Of a stretch of DNA of 64,000 nt, positions 58,254 through 64,000 are shown in pieces. Below the pieces are notes generated by a model. That model had not been told where the DNA came from and searched no databases. It was given only the letters and a program-made list of their open reading frames with translations. Made by a program: the position numbers and the translations under genes. This DNA is from Phragmites australis (taxonomy: Eukaryota; Streptophyta; Magnoliopsida; Poales; Poaceae): contig NC_084921.1 of assembly GCF_958298935.1 (NCBI RefSeq), positions 4,350,001 through 4,414,000 on the forward strand. Direction: 5' to 3'. Position 1 is the first letter of the stretch, and each line of letters opens with the position of its first letter.

Positions 58254-61200
58254 ATGGCCGCCGCCGCGGTCGTCCACCTCTCCGTCCACTGTCATCTCCA
58301 CCGCTCGCTGGAGCTGCCCTCCACCTCCTCCTACCGCCCGTGTCTCCCGCGACGCTGCGCGTTCAAGCAGGAGACCGACGGAGACGGCGAGCTGTCGTCG
58401 TCGCCGCCCGAGGCGCGGAAGCGCGGGAAGGGGCCGCTGTACAAGCTGAAGGCGGCGATTCAAGGGCTCCCGCTCGGCGGCGGCTGAGGTGTACGGGGGT
58501 CAGTACCAGCGCGCCGTCGAGAAGGCGGAGGAGATCTTCTTCTCGGTGACTCGGTGAGCGCCGTTTCGGTACCCTTGCGCCCTGGCATAAGCAGGTCATG
58601 CACATATGGGTTAATTTTCGCATTTTGTACGGTGATTTGGATATCCGATGAATGATCGGGTAGTTTAAATGCCCATGGTCAAGTTTACCTGCTTGCGACC
58701 GGGACCGGGAGCCTGTTTAATATGAGAATTGCCCCTCATCAGATGCTAAACGTGACCCCGCGTCCGGTCCAGAGCCTAAACTTTACTTGATCATAGGGAG
58801 TTTGTCGCCCTGGTTATAAGAGAATAAATTAGATATATTTTACAATGTATGCTAGTATTAAGTTTTATACATGTAGTGATTTCATAAGTGATAATATAAT
58901 TGTGTCATAATATAACAGTAGAATTTATTAAAAAAGGATCCATGTGTTTTAAAGAAAACACCAAGATAACTTTCAGCGGTTGCGAGTCTTCCATCCATCT
59001 ACAAGTGTTGTCCAGGAGAGCGCCAGCCTAGAACATGGTCTTCAGGTCGAAAACTTCATTCACTTAGAACTCAGCTCCATCATCCGGGATGTCCTCGAAA
59101 TCTTCACCTTCTGAGCAGCATCCAGAGGTTGGAAGAAGACAAGCGTGAGTACATGAAGTACTCAGGAAGTGCAGAAAAACATAGCATGAAGGCTTAAGGC
59201 AAAAAAAAGCTCGACTCAGGTTGACTGCATTTATGTCATCCTAATCTAGGACTAAAAAAAGACTTAGCAATTCTATTTACTATGTGTGACGACACCAACA
59301 TTAAAGGAACAGCTCATCGGATTCCATCCGACTGCCAGACTCACCAGATATTTCATATCCAGCTACCAACACATCAGGGTTCCAATACTCGACTACCCAA
59401 AACCAACCATCTAAGATCCCCACTAATCATGAAAAAGTCTAAACCCGTTCTTGATCGTAAGCACAGTTGATCGATCAGTTTTATACTCTGCAGAGGTTGC
59501 ACACTATACCTACGAGTCGTGATTCTCATTTTGTTTCACACTTCCGGGGTATAGAGCCGAGGTCTCACTATAAGATCTTTATAAAGCGTCTCCAAATCCA
59601 TATGCACTCACTAAGGTTTCACCACTAATAGGAATTCCATCAACTGCAGAGACCCCCTCTGGTGTCACTCAACCGTCCATTGGTGCGTATATAATAAGGA
59701 GGACATCTAATTAATTGGCCAGCTCGTACCCATATAAGCATCGTGGTTGCGCTGTTTAGCCGGGTAACATGCTCCACAAACCGATCATTAGGATCTAAAG
59801 CAGGTACTTGCACATCACCCAATGCGCACACAGCAGCCATACCAACCAAATCAACATGTCTAGATCCTTATGGTCTATGTTGCTACAAAGATTACCCAAA
59901 CTGGTTCATGTCGCATAGACCGTTAATCAAGTTAACATTTATCCCACCTGACTTGATAGCACAACTAAGCATTTCTACCTTTGACACCTAAACTACAATA
60001 CCGATGATAAGGATAATCATGGAAAGTACTAATAAACTCTAAACATGGGATTTATATTAACAAAGCATGCAATTAAAAAGTAAAATACACACTTTCCTAC
60101 AATAGGGTCAATGTGATCGAGGACACTTGCCTTCAGCAGTGGGTTGCTCAAACTCTTCAAAGATCTGGTCCTGCAGATTCACGTACTGCTCGTCTCCTAA
60201 TGCAATCGCGCACACCGGAAATAAGCAAGCACAATATCTAAGAACACTACACCAAATAGTAGCAAAGCATTATAAAAAGCCTACTAACGGAAAGTACTCG
60301 TTGCTACGATCGCGTGAGCGTAAGAATCGCTTAAACGGAGCTATAACGGGAAAGTTATAAGGGTTTGAAGCTTTGGGGGCCTTTCTGTAAAAAACAAGGG
60401 CTAAATTGTAGAAATAGAAAGTTCTAAGGACTTATTTGTAAAAGGGACCTATTGGTAATTATAGAAAAGTTTAGGAGGCTAACAATAAAATAACACGGAC
60501 AACAAGGGCTTATTGTGAAAACAGAAATGTTTTGGGATCTAAATATAAAATTACCTAATTTCAGAGAATAAGAAATTTATTTTTTTACTGAAAACCCTAT
60601 TTATTGCGTCAACATGCTAATCGGGCTCAAGCGGATGACATGGCTTGCCATGTAGGACAAAAAGGTGACGTGGTGCCTATGTGGGTGCTGACTGGGCCTA
60701 TGATCCCGTGGACCAGATGAGGTGGCATGGTCCACCAGTCCATGGTGGTTCAATTACACAAAAGAAGGGGTATGAGATCTCAACCTTCGGTTTTAGATCA
60801 GACGGCTCCGAATCATTGGGGGGTTTGGCGGCCGATGGCGACTGGAGAGAGGCGGCACCGCCACAGGCATGGCCGGCGAGGCTCGATCGAGCGCGTCGGG
60901 GCACGGAACTCGACAGGATCTATGGCAACAGAAAGAGGAGCGCGCGAGGGTCCTCACCAAGGGGTTCTCGACGGCTGGGAAAAGCTCAGGGATGGCGGGC
61001 GGGCGGAGAACGACGGCCGGGGTTGTCGACGAGCTTCGGGGACGAGGTTTCAGTGTGGGTGACGCAAAATTTAGGGTCGGGGAAGCTAGCTAGCGGTCCT
61101 GCGATGCCGAAGAGGCGGTTAGCGGGCCTCGGGGTGCAGCAGGGAGTGCTGGGCAATGGAGAGAAGGAGGCAAAGCTTACCAGCGCTCGCCGGGGAGACG

Positions 61201-63039
61201 GTTCCGGCGACGGGGAGCGGAATTTGACGATCGGAGAAGCTTCCACGTACTCCTGTGGAGCCGATGGCGACCTCAGGTGCGCCGAGGAGGGCTCGGCTGC
61301 GGCGGACGGCGTGCAACGGTGCTCTGTGCTTCGGCAATGGCGCTCAACGCGTTTGGCGATGGGGTGAGAGAGAAACGGAGGGCGACAGGGTGCTGCGGAG
61401 GCCAACTTATAGCGTGGAGAGGGAGTGGTCCGTTGTGGAGACGTGGGGCGTGGGAGCGGAGATGTGGGCGGTGAAATCGGGCGGCGCGGTTGCAGCGTGA
61501 GCACGGGCGCAGGCGCGGGAGGAGCAGAGGGAGGGGGATGACGGGTGGGTCCTGCTTGTCAGAGAGGGAGATGGGCTGGGCTGCGTGCAGAGAGACAGGC
61601 CGCAACAAAAGAACGGGCGTCACAGAGTTCGAATCCAATCCGCTATTAGCGGCGGCTCCAATCCATGTGTTGCACAATAATCACTGATCAGCTCGCTGTG
61701 AATGCAGGGATATAGGCATACAGTTTTGTAATGTTCATTCTATAGCATAGTTTTGCATTGGAAAGGGCATACGGCATGCCTGCACAGGTCGGGGGCATTC
61801 CCCTTCGCGGATTAGCGTTGTCCTCACAAGCCCATTTTGAAAGCAAAATTTCTGCACCGTATTTCGGTATCCTTGAATCCTGTTTTTGTTCGTGCAAAGT
61901 CTTTGCTTCTGCAATGATATGCTGCTACATCCTGGTGAACTGGTTGATTAATAGTCTAACCATGTATGGAACTAGGAACGCAAATAAAATGTCCAGTGTT
62001 TGCTGATTCAAACCAAACAACTTTGCAATACCAGATTGTGGCAGCATGAACAAACAGTGGTTTGTTAGATGCTGCTATTGCTAGTGTGTCTGCATTGTGC
62101 CTACCCAGTTATTAGCCTGTCAAATTGTCCAGAGTCCAGACATGTGATTCAGGCTTACATTGGACCATATTGATGATGAGTCATGTTGTATATCAAGTTA
62201 TCAACAACAGGGATCACATTTTCTTTTACCCAATTTTTATTGTGCAACATAGAGTCACAGATTGCTTATATGTTCCCTGATTTCCTTCACCTTTTCAGGT
62301 TGCCACTCATCTAGGCAGATATGTTATCACTATGATGAGCAGTGGTGTTGTACTTGGGGTTGGATTTCAGCTATCAGGTTTGTCATACATTTGTATCGCG
62401 TTGCCTCTGCTTTATAGCTCTCTTTTCATTTCTCATAATAGATCGTTTATGGAGTTCCAATTAATTAGTCAGACTATCTTTCTTTCTTTAGGTGGAGACA
62501 GCCAAATGAATGAACTAATTTGGTATAGCTGGCTTGGTGGAGTAATTATCGGTACAATGATAGGTGCAAACAGTGTCCTAGAGGAACACTGCAAAGCTGG
62601 ACATAGCAATGTCGTCATAACAGGAAGGTAGCTTATGTTCATCCTTCTATCAACATGCCTTGTGTATATTTTGGTAGAAAGTAATACACAACCGGTTTCA
62701 TTTTCATTTATCTTTTGACTTGTAGATGTTTTTTTTTTCAGAAAGTATTGCGCAACATATTTCTAGATAGCAAAAAATGGTTTTCCTAAACAGAAAACTG
62801 TTGACGCTAATGAATTTTCTCCTAGCTACAAAGTAGGAACTAAAGTTTTGTGGTGCTTATCGAGTTTTCGCAGTTTCACTGGTTGCATCCATTGGATAGG
62901 TAGTTTCGTACCGTTTTTTCCTGTTTGGCAATGAATGTTGACCTTAGGTTTTTGAATTTTGCAGCACTAGAGGGTTAGGAAAAGCACTTGCTCGTGAGTT
63001 TCTTCTTTCTGGAGATCGTGTTGTGATTGCTTCACGAAG
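58254..63039 (+). CDS. NYC1: Chlorophyll b reductase NYC1, exons 1-4, rest beyond the window; exon 1 frameshifted
   Basis: Exon 1 58254-58545, exon 2 62299-62377, exon 3 62492-62627, exon 4 62965-63039, all with GT/AG borders. Exon 1 starts MAAAAVVHLSVHCHLHRS, a plastid-transit-like start, then 'KGPLYKLKAAIQGL'. Exon 2 holds 'MMSSGVVLGVGFQLSG', exon 3 'GGDSQMNELIWYSWLGGV' with 'IGANSVLEEHCKAG', and exons 3-4 together the SDR cofactor loop (TGSTRGLG) and 'GDRVVIASR'. These match rice NYC1 very closely. NYC1 reduces chlorophyll b to 7-hydroxymethyl chlorophyll a in thylakoids and starts light-harvesting complex breakdown in senescence. In exon 1 the frame breaks near 58464: the ATG frame stops at 58485-58487, while the conserved 'SRSAAAEVYGGQYQRAVEKA' lies in the next frame. 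Intron 1 (3753 bp) holds a solo LTR and intron 4 a copia element. Catalytic YxxxK lies outside the window. Confidence 0.88.
58803..61624 (-). mobile_element. Solo LTR, 2822 bp, in NYC1 intron 1, TSD GAGTT
   Basis: On the minus strand it starts TGTGACGCCCG at 61624 and ends CCAGGGCGACA at 58803. GAGTT flanks both sides (58798-58802 and 61625-61629). As in the LTRs at 1-1511 and 47525-51829, the GC-rich part (60680-61560) lies near its start, which fixes the orientation; ORFs there (for example 60681-61367) follow composition. The part at 59130-59170 (agtacatgaagtactc) resembles LTR tails of grass gypsy elements. It lies wholly inside the intron and leaves the splice sites untouched. Confidence 0.94.
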
Positions 63040-63124
63040 GTGGTGTTATTGAGCATGACGCTCAAACTTTATTCTTGCTGCATAAATTCCCATATATTTA
63101 TTTCTTATAGAGTTTGATGCTTTT

Positions 63125-63345
63125 TGATAGCGCGAATATTGCTTGCATTCAACTGAATAACAGGAGTACAATATATATAGACCTCTACCGAGGATCTTCC
63201 TCTACCTGATTTATAGAAACAAGATCAGGGACGAGATCCGGGAGATCAGGCGCATAAGGAAAGGCTAGGCGGGAAAGACTCAACCGCCAACCATCTAAAT
63301 AGAGAAGGGGATCACCTAAACAGGGAAAGAGATAAACTCTTAACA
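63125..63345 (-). repeat. 3' LTR of the copia element, 221 bp
   Basis: On the minus strand it begins TGTTAAGAGTTTATC, directly after the purine tract, and ends CGCGCTATCA. A TATA-like 'tctatataaattg' equivalent (minus, near 63175) reads 'ctatatatattg'. Typical length for small copia LTRs. The exact CA end is inferred from TG...CA and could shift by a few bases. Confidence 0.75.
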
Positions 63346-64000
63346 CCCCCCTGCAGTCGGAATGTCCACAGGACAGACGTTAAGACTGGAGCGAAACTCA
63401 CAAAAAACAGAAGTGGGAAGCCCCTTGGTGAAGATGTCAGCAAACTGGGATGTCGTCGGGACATGGAGAACGCGAACATCTCCAATAGCAACACACTCGT
63501 GGACGAAGTGGAGATCGATCTCGACATGCTTCGTTCGCTTATGCTGAACAGGGTTGGTTGATAAGTAGACAGCACTGACATTATCACAATAGACCAAGGT
63601 GCTCTTCGTCAGGGGACTGTGGAGTTCCTGTAGCAACTGTCGAAGCCAGCAAGCCTCGGCCACGCCATTGGCGACTGCCCGGTACTCAGCCTCGGCACTG
63701 GAGCGGGACACCGTGTTCTGCCGCTTGGAGGACCAGGAAACCAGGTTGTCACCAAGGAACACAGCGTAGCCTGAAGTAGACTTGCGTGTGTCCGGACAAC
63801 CGGCCCAATCAGCATCGGTGTAGACAAGCAGAGCAGAGGTCGTCGACGGTCGCAGAAGAAGGCCATGACCAATTGTCCCTTGCAGATAGCGCAGGATGCG
63901 TTTAACTGCAGAGAGGTGAACGTCACGAGGATCATGCATGTGGAGACACACCTGCTGAACAGCATAAGAGATATCGGGCCGAGTGAAGGTGAGGTACTGC
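63340..64000 (-). CDS. Copia polyprotein, end of reverse transcriptase and RNase H (partial)
   Basis: The minus-strand frame is open from the window edge ('TFTRPDISYAVQQV') to TAA at 63340-63342, whose codon lies inside the LTR start. RNase H marks: 'LLVYTDADWAGCPDTRKSTS' with the first catalytic Asp, 'SSAEAEYRAVANGVAEACWL' with the Glu, 'VYCDNVSAVYLSTNP' with the second Asp, 'RTKHVEIDLHFVHE', and the end 'TTSQFADIFTKGLP'. All are intact, with no stop in over 215 codons. The usual upstream domains (gag, protease, integrase, main reverse transcriptase) would lie outside the window. Confidence 0.93.
   Translation of the reverse strand, partial: QYLTFTRPDISYAVQQVCLHMHDPRDVHLSAVKRILRYLQGTIGHGLLLRPSTTSALLVYTDADWAGCPDTRKSTSGYAVFLGDNLVSWSSKRQNTVSRSSAEAEYRAVANGVAEACWLRQLLQELHSPLTKSTLVYCDNVSAVYLSTNPVQHKRTKHVEIDLHFVHECVAIGDVRVLHVPTTSQFADIFTKGLPTSVFCEFRSSLNVCPVDIPTAGGC

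Larger units (their letters stand above)
63125..64000 (-). mobile_element. Ty1/copia element in NYC1 intron 4, 3' part, running off the window
   Basis: A short LTR of 221 bp (63125-63345; minus strand TGTTAAGAG...CGCTATCA) is preceded on the minus strand by a purine tract (CTGCAGGGGGG). It is then preceded by an unbroken pol frame reaching the window edge. The element is antisense to NYC1. The candidate TSD on this side is CTTTT (63120-63124); its partner lies outside. The open frame suggests a recent insertion. Confidence 0.92.

Noticed and set aside
58690..58740. First considered as the end of the LTR in NYC1 intron 1 (TGAGAATTGCCCC at 58721)
   Set aside because: No matching TSD; the pair 58803/61624 has exact GAGTT duplication and TG...CA ends.
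60681..61677. 228-codon and 172-codon ORFs in NYC1 intron 1
   Set aside because: Inside the GC-rich part of the solo LTR 58803-61624; opposite strands are equally open.
1..64000. tRNA, rRNA or other RNA genes
   Set aside because: No convincing cloverleaf, box A/B pair or rRNA sequence was seen on either strand; the TGGTATCAGAGC at 27098-27109 is a primer-binding site, not a tRNA gene.

Overview
The window is nuclear DNA of a grass (Poaceae). No prokaryotic, viral or organellar gene order is visible. Two host loci match grass genes closely: an intronless OVATE family protein gene with GC-rich codon use, and the first four exons of the chlorophyll b reductase gene NYC1. A third is a TMCO1-like membrane protein gene with one frameshift. 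Most of the rest is transposable elements typical of grasses, many nested in one another.

Layout. 1-1511: partial long terminal repeat (LTR), reverse orientation. 1771-2250: a small unrecognised acidic ORF. 2620-4190: GC-rich tandem array. 4700-5509: non-autonomous hAT element with exact 8-bp target-site duplication (TSD). 7190-8254: OVATE family protein gene. 10288-32580: an old Ty3/gypsy element of the Tat type (gag, protease, reverse transcriptase, two RNase H domains, integrase, antisense ORF) opened by four later insertions: a Tekay-type chromovirus piece (11204 to about 15475), a 1275-bp solo LTR (17831-19105), a 2884-bp solo LTR (20790-23673) and a shrunken Ty1/copia element (24542-28808). 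Three of the four still have perfect 5-bp TSDs, so the order of events can be read directly.

33749-38448: a Mutator-like element (MULE) with about 237-bp inverted repeats, its core replaced by a Tekay LTR fragment. Around 38635-38795: taxilin-like exon fragment. 41223-41836: TMCO1-like gene, minus strand. 42482-54430: an 11.9-kb MULE with a perfect 9-bp TSD that carries three minus-strand genes (MURA-type transposase, plant mobile domain protein, GRF-type zinc-finger protein). All three contain stops, and a 4305-bp solo LTR lies in the transposase. 58254 to the right edge: NYC1 on the plus strand, with a 2822-bp solo LTR in intron 1, an apparent frameshift in exon 1, and a copia element, open as far as it is seen, in intron 4 that runs off the window.

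How it fits together: there is no operon or pathway here. The host genes are isolated and the transposon genes served their own movement. The value of the window lies in the precise nesting record, the gene content of the large MULE, and the state of NYC1, whose activity controls chlorophyll b breakdown in senescence. All calls come from reading the sequence and from remembered family features; no database search was possible.
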